DNA of 55,215 nt from an uncultured Blautia sp. (GCA_900541345.1 UQJE01000006.1:1-55215); one strand, 5' to 3'; positions 24,707-34,520 are shown, numbered from the stretch's first letter. Program-made: numbers and translations. The notes: generated by a model not told the origin, from the letters alone.

Positions 24707-26206
24707 CTATTTTCCTCTTTTCATTTTTTCATAATACTCCTGCGGAGATAATCCATATGTTTTCTTAAACACCTTTGCCCAGTAAGATGCAGAATTATAC
24801 CCTGTCTTCGATGCTATCTCCCCCATTTTACTTTCTCCGTTCTCCAAAAGCTCCTTCGTTTTTTCCATTCTCACCTTTGTAAGAAATTTTCCCGCAGTTT
24901 CTTTCTGTTCTTTCTTAAAAAGATCATTCAGCCAGTTCACGCTGACTCCTGCTTTTTTTGCCACATCCTCTACACTTAAAAAAGGATTTCCGTATTCTTT
25001 ATAAATAAAATCTTCCGCAGCCTGAAGTATATAATAATCCGACACTGCTTTCGGACTTATGTACTCCTCGGCCAGTTTACACTTGCTTTTTATCCACCTT
25101 ATCATTCGTTTTACTGTACACAAATATAAAATTTCTTCGTTATAAATTTCTTTCATTTTATCTCCCGGTACTATGTTCTCTATCGCCGTCAGGATACCTG
25201 TGACAAGTTCTTTAAAATATTCAAAATCATAACTGTACAGCACCGGCCGAAACAGCTCGTCTATCTTTTCTGCTATATCGGTTTCCTCTCCGGAAAATAA
25301 GTCCTCTCCTTTGATTTTCTGCATTTTCCGGCATCTCTCCGGTTTCTCATACATATCTGAAAACATGAAGACTTTCATTCCCTCAAAATAACGCTGTTCA
25401 AAAATATATTTACTCTTTTCATATTCCTGTCTGCATTGCCATAAAGATAACTTTTCCCCCAAAAAATAAACAGAAAATGACAGGTCATATTCTTCATAAA
25501 GAAGTTTCTGAATAAATCTTCCTGTCTGTTCCGGCGATGATTCCTGACTTAAGAGACAGATCCACTGAAAACAGGATACTCTGAAAAGAAGCATTCTGCC
25601 GTCTGTTCTTTCTTTCAGTCGAGGAATCAGCTCCTTATAATCTGCTTCCTTTTCATAAACTCCGGATTTTCCGGATAAAAACTCAGGAACATGGTCCTGT
25701 TCAAAAATGAGACAAGCATACTCCTTTTCTTCGTATTCTGAAAAATAAACATCGTCCAGCTCTTCTATTTCTGTCTGAAACAGCGTACGGATATGACTTG
25801 TTAATACCTTATTCTGCTTTTCTTTCTTTTTGTCCATATCCTCTTTTATTTCCCGCAGTTTTTTTTCAAGAAGTGCACGATCCAGCTCCTGCTTTAAAAT
25901 ATATTCTCTTACATTCAGATCAATTGCTGACCTTGCATAATCGAACTCATCATAGCTGGATAAAAATATAACAACTGTATCCTGCCTCTTTTCTTTTATT
26001 TTTCCGGCAAGCTCTATTCCGCTTAGCCCCGGCATCTGCACATCTGTAATAACCAGATCCGGAGAATATTTGCAAAACTCTTCCCATGCTTCAATCCCGT
26101 CAATAGCCGACGAAACCAGAGTGAAGCCAAAATCTTCCCATTTTATCATATTTACAAAATGAGCAAGAGCGAATTTATTATCGTCTGCAAGCATGACCTT
26201 GTACAT
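24707..26206 (-). CDS. YesN-type response regulator with AraC DNA-binding domain
   Basis: Response regulator of 499 residues. The receiver domain (1-120) has the phospho-acceptor Asp55 in LVITDVQMPG, conserved Thr/Ser (FLSSYDEFDYA) and Lys in YILKQELD. A central ~250-residue region of unknown role follows. The C-terminal double helix-turn-helix of the AraC family occupies about 400-495 (SVEDVAKKAGVSVNWLNDLFKK, MGEIASKTGYNSASYWAKVFKK). AAAGGAG precedes the ATG. It is the first gene of a two-gene operon with its kinase. Confidence 0.94.
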   Translation of the reverse strand: MYKVMLADDNKFALAHFVNMIKWEDFGFTLVSSAIDGIEAWEEFCKYSPDLVITDVQMPGLSGIELAGKIKEKRQDTVVIFLSSYDEFDYARSAIDLNVREYILKQELDRALLEKKLREIKEDMDKKKEKQNKVLTSHIRTLFQTEIEELDDVYFSEYEEKEYACLIFEQDHVPEFLSGKSGVYEKEADYKELIPRLKERTDGRMLLFRVSCFQWICLLSQESSPEQTGRFIQKLLYEEYDLSFSVYFLGEKLSLWQCRQEYEKSKYIFEQRYFEGMKVFMFSDMYEKPERCRKMQKIKGEDLFSGEETDIAEKIDELFRPVLYSYDFEYFKELVTGILTAIENIVPGDKMKEIYNEEILYLCTVKRMIRWIKSKCKLAEEYISPKAVSDYYILQAAEDFIYKEYGNPFLSVEDVAKKAGVSVNWLNDLFKKEQKETAGKFLTKVRMEKTKELLENGESKMGEIASKTGYNSASYWAKVFKKTYGLSPQEYYEKMKRGK

Positions 26207-26284
26207 ATAATTTCTCCTTTATCTATTCTTCTGATTCGTCTATTGTTATCAGTATAAAACATATTTTTTACAAATCAAGCCAAA

Positions 26285-26320
26285 AAAAGTCCACTGCCTT
26301 ATATAAGACAATGGACTTTT
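26285..26320 (-). terminator. Terminator of the Fe-alcohol dehydrogenase gene
   Basis: On the minus strand AAAAGTCCA and TGGACTTTT form the ends of a 36-base hairpin with further pairing inside (CTTATATAAG), followed by a T-run. Confidence 0.82.
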
Positions 26321-26335
26321 GTAAACTCTTCTTTT

Positions 26336-27517
26336 TTAGAAATCAACTTCTGTTCCGTAGTATACACATGTAAACAGTTTTTCCATTTCAGCCGGAGTAA
26401 TTGCTCTCGGGTTAGATCCTGTACAGGCATCTCCTACTGCCAATTCTGCAATTTTTGCGATTTTCTCTTTGAACTCATCTTCCTGGATTCCAAAGTCTTT
26501 CAGAGTTTTCGGAATGTTTAATTTCACATTGAATTCATCGATTTTTTCACAAAGACTGTTCACAAGAGCCTGCTCAGATGTTCCGCTTAATCCCATTCTT
26601 CTTGCGATTTCAGCGTAGCGGCTTGCTGCTTCTTTATTCTTTGCATTGTATCTGATTACATATGGAAGGTAAATTGCATTTGCACATCCGTGAGGAATAT
26701 GACCTGTAGAGAATGCTGCACCTGTCTTATGCGCCATAGAATGTACAATACCAAGCAGTGCGTTGGAGAAGGACATTCCTGCAAGACACTGTGCGTAGTG
26801 CATCTGCTCTCTTGCATTCTGGTTTCCTGCAAAAGAAGCCGGAAGATAATCAAGAACCATCTCGATTGCCTGAAGAGCAAGCGGATCTGTAAATGCACAG
26901 TGAAGTGTAGATACATATGCCTCAATTGCATGTGTAAGTGCGTCCATTCCTGTATAAGCAACCTGTTTTGCAGGAAGTGCTTCTACAAGCTCCGGATCTA
27001 CGATTGCTACATCTGGTGTAATGTTAAAATCTGCAAGCGGATATTTAATTCCTTTTGCATAATCTGTAATAACAGAGAACGCTGTAACCTCAGTTGCTGT
27101 ACCGGAAGTAGTCGGGATTGCAGCAAATTTTGCTTTCTGTCTCAGCTCCGGAAAACCAAACGGTACAATCAGATCTTCAAATTTTGTTTCCGGGTATTCG
27201 TAGAATGCCCACATAGCTTTCGCTGCATCAATTGGAGATCCGCCACCCATAGACACGATCCAGTCAGGCTGGAAATCCTGCATAACTTTAGCGCCTTTCA
27301 TAACCGTCTCAACAGACGGATCCGGCTCTACACCTTCAAATACTTCTACTTCCATTCCGCCTTCTTTCAGATAATTCACTGCCTTATCAAGAAAGCCCTG
27401 TCTCTTCATAGATCCGCCGCCTACTACAAGAACGGCTTTTTTTCCTTTTAAGTTCTTTAACTCCGCCAGACATCCTTTTCCGTGATAAATATCTCTAGGT
27501 AATGTAAATCTTGCCAT
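26336..27517 (-). CDS. Iron-containing alcohol dehydrogenase
   Basis: Group III NAD(P)-dependent dehydrogenase, 393 residues, probably reducing aldehydes to alcohols in fermentation. The Rossmann part has VVGGGSMKRQGFLD and the cofactor motif SMGGGSPIDAAKAMW. Metal ligands are visible in MDALTHAIEAYVS and in SMAHKTGAAFSTGHIPHGCANA (two His). Substrate (butanol, ethanol, propanediol or other) cannot be assigned. AAAAGGAGTG precedes the ATG. Transcribed alone from a TTGAGT/TATAGT promoter that abuts a Rex-like operator, in keeping with NADH-responsive control of fermentation. Confidence 0.94.
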   Translation of the reverse strand: MARFTLPRDIYHGKGCLAELKNLKGKKAVLVVGGGSMKRQGFLDKAVNYLKEGGMEVEVFEGVEPDPSVETVMKGAKVMQDFQPDWIVSMGGGSPIDAAKAMWAFYEYPETKFEDLIVPFGFPELRQKAKFAAIPTTSGTATEVTAFSVITDYAKGIKYPLADFNITPDVAIVDPELVEALPAKQVAYTGMDALTHAIEAYVSTLHCAFTDPLALQAIEMVLDYLPASFAGNQNAREQMHYAQCLAGMSFSNALLGIVHSMAHKTGAAFSTGHIPHGCANAIYLPYVIRYNAKNKEAASRYAEIARRMGLSGTSEQALVNSLCEKIDEFNVKLNIPKTLKDFGIQEDEFKEKIAKIAELAVGDACTGSNPRAITPAEMEKLFTCVYYGTEVDF

Positions 27518-27573
27518 AGTACGTCACTCCTTTTCTATTGTTTCCCGGTTCAGGAAAATTCATTTGTTCCTAA

Positions 27574-27624
27574 TTGTTATTTTCTTAACAATTACACTAT
27601 AACATTGTTAATCTTTTAACTCAA
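27574..27624 (-). promoter_or_regulatory. Fe-ADH promoter with Rex-like operator
   Basis: Minus-strand promoter: TTGAGT (27619-27624), 17-bp spacer, TATAGT (27596-27601). Immediately downstream, over the expected transcription start, TTGTTAAGAAAATAACAA (27574-27591) matches the clostridial Rex consensus TTGTTAA-N4-TTAACAA with one mismatch. Confidence 0.72.
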
Positions 27625-27678
27625 CACTTTTCTATCATATTCTTGTACTTATTTTCATACAATTCCGGTTCTGTTGTA

Positions 27679-28857
27679 TCAGTATTTCGGAAGCTCCTTT
27701 GGCGCATTGCTCACCTCAATTGCCTGTACCACACTTGTATCTTTTCTCACAAGAATCTCTACCCGGTCAAGGGAACTTTCCGGTCCTTCTATTGTGTAAT
27801 ATTCAAACATATCGGACTCTTCAAATTTATATGTCACACCTTCCAGCGCTTTCTCAAGCTCTGCTTTCGCCATGCCGCGTGTAATTCCCTTCTGAACAGT
27901 AATCGGCATATTGGTTGAATTGTCGTCTCCTTTTACAGATGTAACAAAGCAGTTTCTAATTGTAGTGGCATTCGCTCCATAATTCTGAGCAATCACTCTT
28001 AATTCCTGATTATTCTTCATAAGAGCAACCCAGCCGAAATCTTTTCCCTTTACCGTCATATCAGACTGGTCTTCTTTTACTGTCCAGCCGTTTTTCTCAA
28101 ATTCGGAAACAGGAGCCGGCATCTGATACAGCGCACCGTCATATTCTACAATAAATTTTGCAAAATCATCTCCCAGTTCTGCTGGTGCCCGGTAGCTTTT
28201 TACTTCCTCAGTTACTTCATCACTCACCTGTGATGCAGCCTGTGCCTGATCCGCTTCGCTTGCTGTGTCGATCATATTTCTTATTTCGATTTTACTTACT
28301 ACATTCGTCTCTTTATCTACCTGAATTTCCACATTCTGGTACATATCGTATTCATAACTGAGTGATGTGTACATCTCTCCGTCATATACTCTGCTTGGCT
28401 CGCCATATGCTGCTTTTACATCCTCAAGAGTAGATACTCCAAATTCAATTCCCTTGGGAAGCTTTACACTGAGAGCACTGTCCTTCATCATATAAGAATC
28501 TACCGAAAAACCGCCTATCTGGCATTCTGAAAAAGGAACTGTATTCATACCAAGATTAAATATGGTAGCATACAGCTTTGAGGAATCCTTCTTAAAAGTT
28601 TCTGCTGTTGTATACTGCTCCGGCTCCATCGTCTGCGCAGCATCTCCATCGTAAGTCCATCCTTTTGCCGTAAACTCCGCAAAAGACATGGGAAACTGAT
28701 AAATTTCCCCATCGATTTCTGCCTGAAAACTGTAAATATCATCAGAAAGCGCCTGTGTTTCATTTGTCGTTTCTGCCGCTGCTTCTTCTGCCATAACCCC
28801 TGCTGCCGGCATGATACAAAGCAGTCCTGTCATCAATCCCACCAATACTTTTTTCAT
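27679..28857 (-). CDS. Secreted protein with two homologous domains, unknown function
   Basis: Exported protein of 392 residues; family not recognised. Signal peptide MKKVLVGLMTGLLCIMPAAGVMA. Two related halves are seen: YSFQAEIDGEIYQFPMSFAEF then GW in the first (about 42-70) and FAKFIVEYDGALYQMP then FEKNGW in the second (about 230-256). Each continues with a conserved KGI-EFG-S-L-E-VKAAYG or KGITRGMAKAELEKAL segment and an ...Y-YE...VEI-V-K-T-VV--IE-- ending. The pattern suggests repeated beta-rich modules for binding outside the cell. It is flanked by an HtrA protease gene upstream and the Rex-regulated dehydrogenase downstream; no functional link is evident. Confidence 0.68.
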   Translation of the reverse strand: MKKVLVGLMTGLLCIMPAAGVMAEEAAAETTNETQALSDDIYSFQAEIDGEIYQFPMSFAEFTAKGWTYDGDAAQTMEPEQYTTAETFKKDSSKLYATIFNLGMNTVPFSECQIGGFSVDSYMMKDSALSVKLPKGIEFGVSTLEDVKAAYGEPSRVYDGEMYTSLSYEYDMYQNVEIQVDKETNVVSKIEIRNMIDTASEADQAQAASQVSDEVTEEVKSYRAPAELGDDFAKFIVEYDGALYQMPAPVSEFEKNGWTVKEDQSDMTVKGKDFGWVALMKNNQELRVIAQNYGANATTIRNCFVTSVKGDDNSTNMPITVQKGITRGMAKAELEKALEGVTYKFEESDMFEYYTIEGPESSLDRVEILVRKDTSVVQAIEVSNAPKELPKY

Positions 28858-28970
28858 TCACTGTCCTCCTTAATCTTTATATTTCTTAACGATAGAAGGA
28901 TTATAGCACATACCCCAAAACATTACCATATTTTCCTGTGTTATTTCTTTTGTTTTGTAAATATTATACA

Positions 28971-29007
28971 AAAAGCAGGACAACACCTCATTCTCGGATG
29001 CTGTCCT
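28971..29007 (-). terminator. Probable terminator of the HtrA gene
   Basis: On the minus strand AGGACAGCATC faces GGTGTTGTCCT and is followed by GCTTTTT, 25 bases beyond the htrA-like stop codon. Confidence 0.65.
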
Positions 29008-29031
29008 TATTTTTTATCTTACTGCTTTTAT

Positions 29032-30471
29032 TTATCTCCAACCATCGAAAAACTGCATTCCGGATTCAGATAAAATTCCATTTTCCCAATCCTCCAGAAT
29101 ATTTCCCTCTCCTGACGGCTGCTCCTGTGCGCTTTCGTCCACGTTTTCGTCTGCGCTCTCCTCTTTACTTTCTGACTTCTCTTTATTTTCATTTTTTCCC
29201 AGTGTAACGGTCACTGTTTTTTCTGTATAGCTTTCTCCATCCGGAACCTGAAGAACAACTTCTACTTCTTCTCCCGGCTCATAATACTGAAGATAATTTA
29301 CAAGCTGATCTATGCTTACTACAGATTTTCCGGCAAACTCCGTAATAATAGAATTCACTTTAATTCCTGCTTCTTCTGCCGGACCGCCTTCTGTAACTTC
29401 TCCTACAAAGACACCCTGCGGAATACCGTAAACCTGACCTTCCTCACTCACTGTTCTTCCGGAAATTCCAAGAACACCATTTTCTCCCTCATCCAGTTTT
29501 TCTCTCGGTTCCTCATTCATAAGGTTCTCCAGAATATCGGAAACATCAGAAACCGCAATGGCATATCCCATGCCTTCTACTTCTGTAGATGCAAGCTTTG
29601 CAGAGTTAATTCCTACAACCTCGCCTTTCATGTTAAGAAGTGCTCCGCCGCTGTTTCCCGGATTAATTGCCGCATCTGTCTGAATCAGGTTGACACCGTT
29701 TCTGTTGTCATCTTCATCAGAAGAGAACGAACCGGATGTAGAATCCATTTTTCTGTTTTTCGCACTTACAATACCTGTTGTAACAGACTGTCCATAACCA
29801 AGTGCATTACCGATGGCAATTACCTGCTCCCCTACAACAAGATCATCGGAGCTTCCAATCGTTGCTATAGAAATCTGATCCATAGTATCATCAGAAATAT
29901 CTTCCAGAGGAATACTTACAACTGCAAGATCTTTATTTTCTTCATATCCTTTTACAGTTCCCTCATATGAATTGTTGTCAATAAAACTTACTGAAAGCGT
30001 ATCTGCACCTTCCACAACATGATAATTTGTTGCAATCAGAAGCTCCTCATCATTTTTTCCGATAATGATTCCGGAACCGCTTCCCTCAACCTCTTCTTCC
30101 TGAGAAGGAGCGTATCCGCCGTACATTCCAAACATTCCGTAGTAATTCTGAACTTCCTGAATGGATTTTGTTGTAATAGAAACTACAGATGGCATCGCTT
30201 CTGCTGCAATATCAGAAACATCAAGGCTTCCCTTTGTCTCTGTTTCTTTTTTCTCCTCTGTATTCTTTTTCTCTTTTGACTTCTTTTCACTCTTCGTCAT
30301 GGTCAGCGTTGTTTTATCTGATGAAGCGGAAACATTCTGGACTCCCTCTGTAAAATAAGAAATTCCATTATATCCGCCTAATAAAAGACCTCCTGCAAGA
30401 GCTGCGCAAAGTGTAACTTTTGCACCCTTTTTTGCCATTTTTTTGATTGTATTTTTATTAATGTTACTCAT
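29032..30471 (-). CDS. HtrA/DegP-like membrane-anchored serine protease with PDZ domain
   Basis: Envelope quality-control protease of 479 residues. A short cytoplasmic N-terminus, one membrane helix (about 16-36) and a Lys/Glu-rich linker precede the S1C protease domain with catalytic His151 (ATNYHVVEG), Asp181 (KDLAVVSI) and Ser274 (NPGNSGGAL). A single PDZ domain (about 345-430) follows, with GVFVGEVTEGGPAEEAGIKVNSIITEF. The C-terminal tail is Glu/Ser-rich. AAGGAGGG precedes the ATG. Such proteases act outside the membrane on misfolded proteins and sometimes on regulated membrane proteins. Confidence 0.95.
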   Translation of the reverse strand: MSNINKNTIKKMAKKGAKVTLCAALAGGLLLGGYNGISYFTEGVQNVSASSDKTTLTMTKSEKKSKEKKNTEEKKETETKGSLDVSDIAAEAMPSVVSITTKSIQEVQNYYGMFGMYGGYAPSQEEEVEGSGSGIIIGKNDEELLIATNYHVVEGADTLSVSFIDNNSYEGTVKGYEENKDLAVVSIPLEDISDDTMDQISIATIGSSDDLVVGEQVIAIGNALGYGQSVTTGIVSAKNRKMDSTSGSFSSDEDDNRNGVNLIQTDAAINPGNSGGALLNMKGEVVGINSAKLASTEVEGMGYAIAVSDVSDILENLMNEEPREKLDEGENGVLGISGRTVSEEGQVYGIPQGVFVGEVTEGGPAEEAGIKVNSIITEFAGKSVVSIDQLVNYLQYYEPGEEVEVVLQVPDGESYTEKTVTVTLGKNENKEKSESKEESADENVDESAQEQPSGEGNILEDWENGILSESGMQFFDGWR

Positions 30472-30622
30472 TTATATTCCCTCCTTGACTTCTTTCAAGA
30501 ATCTCTGTTTCTTATCTTTTACGATGTCTAGTATAAAAATAATTTGTGTTTACTTTGTGGGAAAAATGTGTATTATTTGTTAAAACATGGTATGATATAA
30601 AAAAAAGTTGAGGTGTACGCTT

Positions 30623-32068
30623 ATGAATTCACTTAAATCACTCAAACCATACTCTGTTTTTCATTACTTTGAGGAAATCTGTTCTATCCCCCACACTTCC
30701 CATCACGAAAAACAGTTAAGCGATTACTGTGTCCGGTTCGCGCAGGAACGCAGTCTTTCCTGTATACAGGATAACATGGGAAATCTTATTATCTTTGCGC
30801 CTGCTTCACCCGGATATGAACAAAAAGAAGCTGTTATTTTACAGGGACATCTGGATATGGTAGGCGTTAAAACAGAGAGCTGCGACTTAGATCTTGAAAA
30901 AGACGGACTTCGCCTTCTGATAGACGGAGAATATCTCACAGCCGAAGGCACAACCCTTGGCGGAGATGACGGCATTGCCGTAGCTTATGCGCTTGCTCTC
31001 CTTGATGACAAAGAGATTCCTCACCCGCCACTTGAAGTTGTCCTTACTGTATGCGAAGAAGTTGGACTTCTCGGAGCCTCTGCTATGGATTTTTCCCAAT
31101 GTAAAGGACGCCGGCTCATCAATATAGACTCTGAAGAGGAAGGTATCCTCACAGTCGGATGTGCCGGAGGCCGTCGTGCTGCCTGCAGAATCCCTGTGGA
31201 AAGAAATACACAGACAGGTCTTCTCTGCCATATCCGTTTTTCCGGACTTCTCGGAGGACATTCCGGACTGGAAATTCATAAAAAGCGCGGAAATGCCATT
31301 GAACTTCTTGGCCGTTTTCTTCTTTTCCTGAAAAAAGAAACAGACTACTCCCTTGTTTCCATGTCAGGAGGAATAAAAGAAAATGCAATCCCAAAGAGCT
31401 CTCAGGCATCCATTCTGATTTCAGAGGAACATCTCTCCCGTGCCAAACAAGCTGCTGAAACTTTCCTTTCTTATATAAAGACGGAATATGGCGCAGCTGA
31501 TCCAGAGATTCATCTGGAACTTACAGAATCAACAAAAACAACAGAGTCTGCAATCACAGAAGCCTCTCTTCTTTCGGTGCTTACAGCTCTTACCTTTATT
31601 CCATGCGGAGTGCAGTCTATGAGCGCAGATATTCCCGATACAGTAGAAACTTCTCTGAATCCTGGCATTATGGAACTGACAGAAAAAGAACTGACTTTAC
31701 GTATTTCCATACGAAGCTCCGTTTCTTCTTCTAAAGAAACCCTTGCCGAAAAAATCTCCCTTCTTGTAAAGACCCTCGGCGGTCATACAGAATTTCAGGG
31801 AGACTACCCTGCATGGCCATATGCAAAGGAATCTCCCCTTCGAGACTGCTGTGTTAATGTTTTTGAAGAACTGTATGGAAAAGCCCCGCTTCTTCAGACA
31901 ATTCATGCAGGACTGGAATGTGGAATCCTTTCCAGCAAAATCCCCGGTCTGGACTGCATTTCCTTCGGTCCGAATCAGCTTGATGTACACACACCTGACG
32001 AAAAACTCCATATTCCTTCCGTAGAAAGAGTATGGGACTATTTAAAAGCTGTTCTTAAAGCACTTTAA
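30623..32068 (+). CDS. pepD: Aminoacyl-histidine dipeptidase (M20C, PepD)
   Basis: Zinc-dependent cytosolic dipeptidase of 481 residues. The metal and catalytic region shows ILQGHLDMVGVK, TTLGGDDGIAVAYAL and VCEEVGLLGA; a lid/dimerisation domain with FSGLLGGHSGLEIHKKRGNA follows, and the C-terminal IHAGLECGILSSKIPGLDCISFGP completes the M20C pattern. The start at ATG 30623 is chosen because GAGGTG lies 7 bases upstream; the TTG at 30608 is in frame but unsupported. An extended -10 (TGGTATGAT) lies just upstream. It converges with the dipeptide epimerase gene, only 15 bases apart, and shares its dipeptide theme. Confidence 0.95.
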   Translation: MNSLKSLKPYSVFHYFEEICSIPHTSHHEKQLSDYCVRFAQERSLSCIQDNMGNLIIFAPASPGYEQKEAVILQGHLDMVGVKTESCDLDLEKDGLRLLIDGEYLTAEGTTLGGDDGIAVAYALALLDDKEIPHPPLEVVLTVCEEVGLLGASAMDFSQCKGRRLINIDSEEEGILTVGCAGGRRAACRIPVERNTQTGLLCHIRFSGLLGGHSGLEIHKKRGNAIELLGRFLLFLKKETDYSLVSMSGGIKENAIPKSSQASILISEEHLSRAKQAAETFLSYIKTEYGAADPEIHLELTESTKTTESAITEASLLSVLTALTFIPCGVQSMSADIPDTVETSLNPGIMELTEKELTLRISIRSSVSSSKETLAEKISLLVKTLGGHTEFQGDYPAWPYAKESPLRDCCVNVFEELYGKAPLLQTIHAGLECGILSSKIPGLDCISFGPNQLDVHTPDEKLHIPSVERVWDYLKAVLKAL

Positions 32069-32083
32069 AACAGAATTTTACAT

Positions 32084-33178
32084 TCAAATATAGCGAATTT
32101 TCCCAGGTTCAATACCACGGATACCAAGACCCGGTTCATCTGAAACGGTAATTATCTTTTCATCAAAGACAGCACCGCCAAGAATCGGGTCTTCTTTACA
32201 GAGAACCGGTCCGTCAAGATCGATTTTTGTAATAATTTTCTTGGCACATGCAAGATGAACCGCTGCGTTAACACTGATTTTAGCCTCAAGCATACAGCCA
32301 ATCATACACTCCACACCGTAAATTTCCGCTGCGGAAACAATTTTCAATGCATTGTAAAGACCGCCGCACTTCATCAGTTTAATGTTTACCAGATCGGCAG
32401 CCCTCATTTCCATAATCTTTACTGCATCCTCAGGAGAAAATACACTTTCATCTGCAAGAACCGGCACATAAGAACGTTCTGTTACATACTTCATTCCCTC
32501 AAAATCATGCGCTTTTACCGGCTGTTCTACAAATTCAATATCTAATCCCTTTTCCTGCATTCCGTTCAAAATCCGAACTGCCTCTTTTGGTGTCCACCCC
32601 TGGTTTGCATCAATTCGGATTTTTGTTTCCGCCGGAACAACCTGGCGGATTGCTGACAGCCTTGAAATATCCTTCTCCGGCTCTTTTCCCACCTTTACTT
32701 TTAAACAGTCATATCCTCTCCTGATCGCATCTTCTGCATCTCTCGCCATTTCATCCGGCTCATTTACGCTGATTGTAATATCTGTAACGATAGATTTTCT
32801 TGCGCCTCCCATTAATTTATAAACAGGAATTTTATAAAGCTGTCCGTATAAATCCCAAAGCGCCATATCTACAGCTGCCTTCGCGCTTGTATTTTTCAAA
32901 ATGCAGGAATTCAGCACCTTCATCAGATCCTCAAAATCATCTACATCTCTGCCTATAAGAGAAGGTGCGATATGATCTTTGATCGCTCCTATAATAGCAC
33001 CAGTCGTATCACCTGTGATTACTCCTGTTGGCGGTGCCTCTCCATATCCCACCTCTCCTGAATCCGTATGGATTTCAACAACAACATCTTCTACGCTGTT
33101 CACAGAACGAAGCGCAGTTTTAAAAGGAACACGAAGCGGTACGGAAATCAGCCCCATGCGAATATCAGTAATTTTCAT
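32084..33178 (-). CDS. Dipeptide epimerase (L-Ala-D/L-Glu epimerase type, enolase superfamily)
   Basis: Interconverts L/D configuration in dipeptides such as L-Ala-D-Glu from murein peptides. The 364-residue chain has the N-terminal capping domain and the barrel with Lys160/Lys162 in LKVKVGKE, metal ligands Asp190 (RIDANQGW), Glu218 (EFVEQP) and Asp243 (VLADESVF), and Lys267 in NIKLMKCGG. This KxK...D...E...D...K order is diagnostic for the muconate-lactonising subgroup; the KVKVG and VEQPV blocks favour dipeptide epimerases. Exact substrate is uncertain. Neighbours are PepD (convergent) and a DUF819 membrane protein (divergent). Confidence 0.9.
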   Translation of the reverse strand: MKITDIRMGLISVPLRVPFKTALRSVNSVEDVVVEIHTDSGEVGYGEAPPTGVITGDTTGAIIGAIKDHIAPSLIGRDVDDFEDLMKVLNSCILKNTSAKAAVDMALWDLYGQLYKIPVYKLMGGARKSIVTDITISVNEPDEMARDAEDAIRRGYDCLKVKVGKEPEKDISRLSAIRQVVPAETKIRIDANQGWTPKEAVRILNGMQEKGLDIEFVEQPVKAHDFEGMKYVTERSYVPVLADESVFSPEDAVKIMEMRAADLVNIKLMKCGGLYNALKIVSAAEIYGVECMIGCMLEAKISVNAAVHLACAKKIITKIDLDGPVLCKEDPILGGAVFDEKIITVSDEPGLGIRGIEPGKIRYI

Positions 33179-33312
33179 ATTTTTTTACCTGCCTTTTCTT
33201 TAATTTTGTAAAAAGTATTTGCCAGCCGCAAGAACTCATGGTATTATTGTATATAAACACGCATGATTTGTAAAGAAAATTGTGCTAAATAACAAGGAAA
33301 GGGAAGAGTAAC

Positions 33313-34476
33313 ATGATTACAAACGGATTTACCTACGTAGCAGTTTTAATTTTTATTGCTGCTCTCCTCGTGTGGCTGCAAAAACACACAAAATCAAAAT
33401 TTTTTGATTACGCACCACCAATTGTTTTACTGTATCTTATCACTATGATTTTCTGCACCTTAAAGGTATGGGATCTGGAGGCAACAAAACCCGCCTACTC
33501 CGCTTTAAAGAACAATATTTTGTTCGCCATGATTTTCCTGATGCTCCTTCGCTGTGACATCCGAAAAATCTTCAAGCTTGGACCAAAAATGCTTGGCGGC
33601 TTCTTCTGTGCTTCCATTACAATCTCTCTCGGCTTTATTATCACTTACGCAATTCTCCACGGACCTCTTGGAGAAGGTGCATGGAAAGCCCTCGGCGCTC
33701 TCTGCGGAAGCTGGATGGGCGGATCCGGAAATATGATTGCTGTTCAGGCAGCACTGGATATTGGAGAGGCAGATATGGCATACGCCCTTGTGGTGGATTC
33801 TATCGACTATTCTATCTGGGTTATGTTCCTTCTGTGGGCGATCAACCTGGCGCCAAAATTCAACAAATGGGTAAAAGCAAACACAAAAACACTGGACGAA
33901 GTTTCCAAACGTCTGGAAGACGATGCAAAGGCAAATGATGGTTCTATCACATTTGTAAACATTATTTTCCTTCTCGGTCTTTCCCTTGTCGTTTCTGCAC
34001 TTGGACAGAACATCGGAACAACGCTTAACGGAGCGCTTCCGTTCCTGGATACTTCCACATGGACAGTACTTTTCATCACTCTTGCCGGACTTGCAGGCGC
34101 TTTGACACCTGTTGGAAAAATGGCGGGAACAACCGAGCTTTCCAATGTTATGCTTTATTCTGTAGTTGCTCTCCTTGCCTCACGTGCAAGCTTCCTTGAG
34201 CTTACAGACGCTCCTGTATGGATCATCGCAGGATTTATGATTCTTGGCATTCACGGAATTCTTATGGTTCTCTGCGCTAAAATCTTTAAGCTGGATATGT
34301 TTACCTGCGGAGTTGCCTCCCTCGCAAACATAGGAGGTTCCGCATCTGCTCCGATTCTTGCCGGCGCATACAGCGGCGCGCTCGTTCCTGTCGGTATACT
34401 TATGGCACTTATGGGATATGTCATCGGAACAGGCGGCGGATTGATTGTAGCAAATATTATGTCCCTGTTCGGATAA
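33313..34476 (+). CDS. DUF819-family membrane protein (YjcL-like), possible transporter
   Basis: Hydrophobic protein of 387 residues with roughly ten predicted membrane helices. DUF819 features include FFDYAPPIVLLYLITMIF near the N-terminus, LGALCGSWMGGSGNMIAVQAAL, DSIDYSIWVMFLLWA, and the Gly-rich second half GVASLANIGGSASAPILAGAYSG. The two inverted Gly-rich halves resemble secondary carriers, but no substrate is proven. It is divergent from the dipeptide epimerase gene across a 134-base gap, and epimerase/DUF819 neighbourhoods would fit uptake of dipeptides; this is inference. AAGGAAAGGG precedes the ATG, and a strong terminator follows. Confidence 0.85.
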   Translation: MITNGFTYVAVLIFIAALLVWLQKHTKSKFFDYAPPIVLLYLITMIFCTLKVWDLEATKPAYSALKNNILFAMIFLMLLRCDIRKIFKLGPKMLGGFFCASITISLGFIITYAILHGPLGEGAWKALGALCGSWMGGSGNMIAVQAALDIGEADMAYALVVDSIDYSIWVMFLLWAINLAPKFNKWVKANTKTLDEVSKRLEDDAKANDGSITFVNIIFLLGLSLVVSALGQNIGTTLNGALPFLDTSTWTVLFITLAGLAGALTPVGKMAGTTELSNVMLYSVVALLASRASFLELTDAPVWIIAGFMILGIHGILMVLCAKIFKLDMFTCGVASLANIGGSASAPILAGAYSGALVPVGILMALMGYVIGTGGGLIVANIMSLFG

Positions 34477-34520
34477 AAACTCTATAAAGCGGCTCACGCC
34501 GCAAACCGCAGGAAATCACT

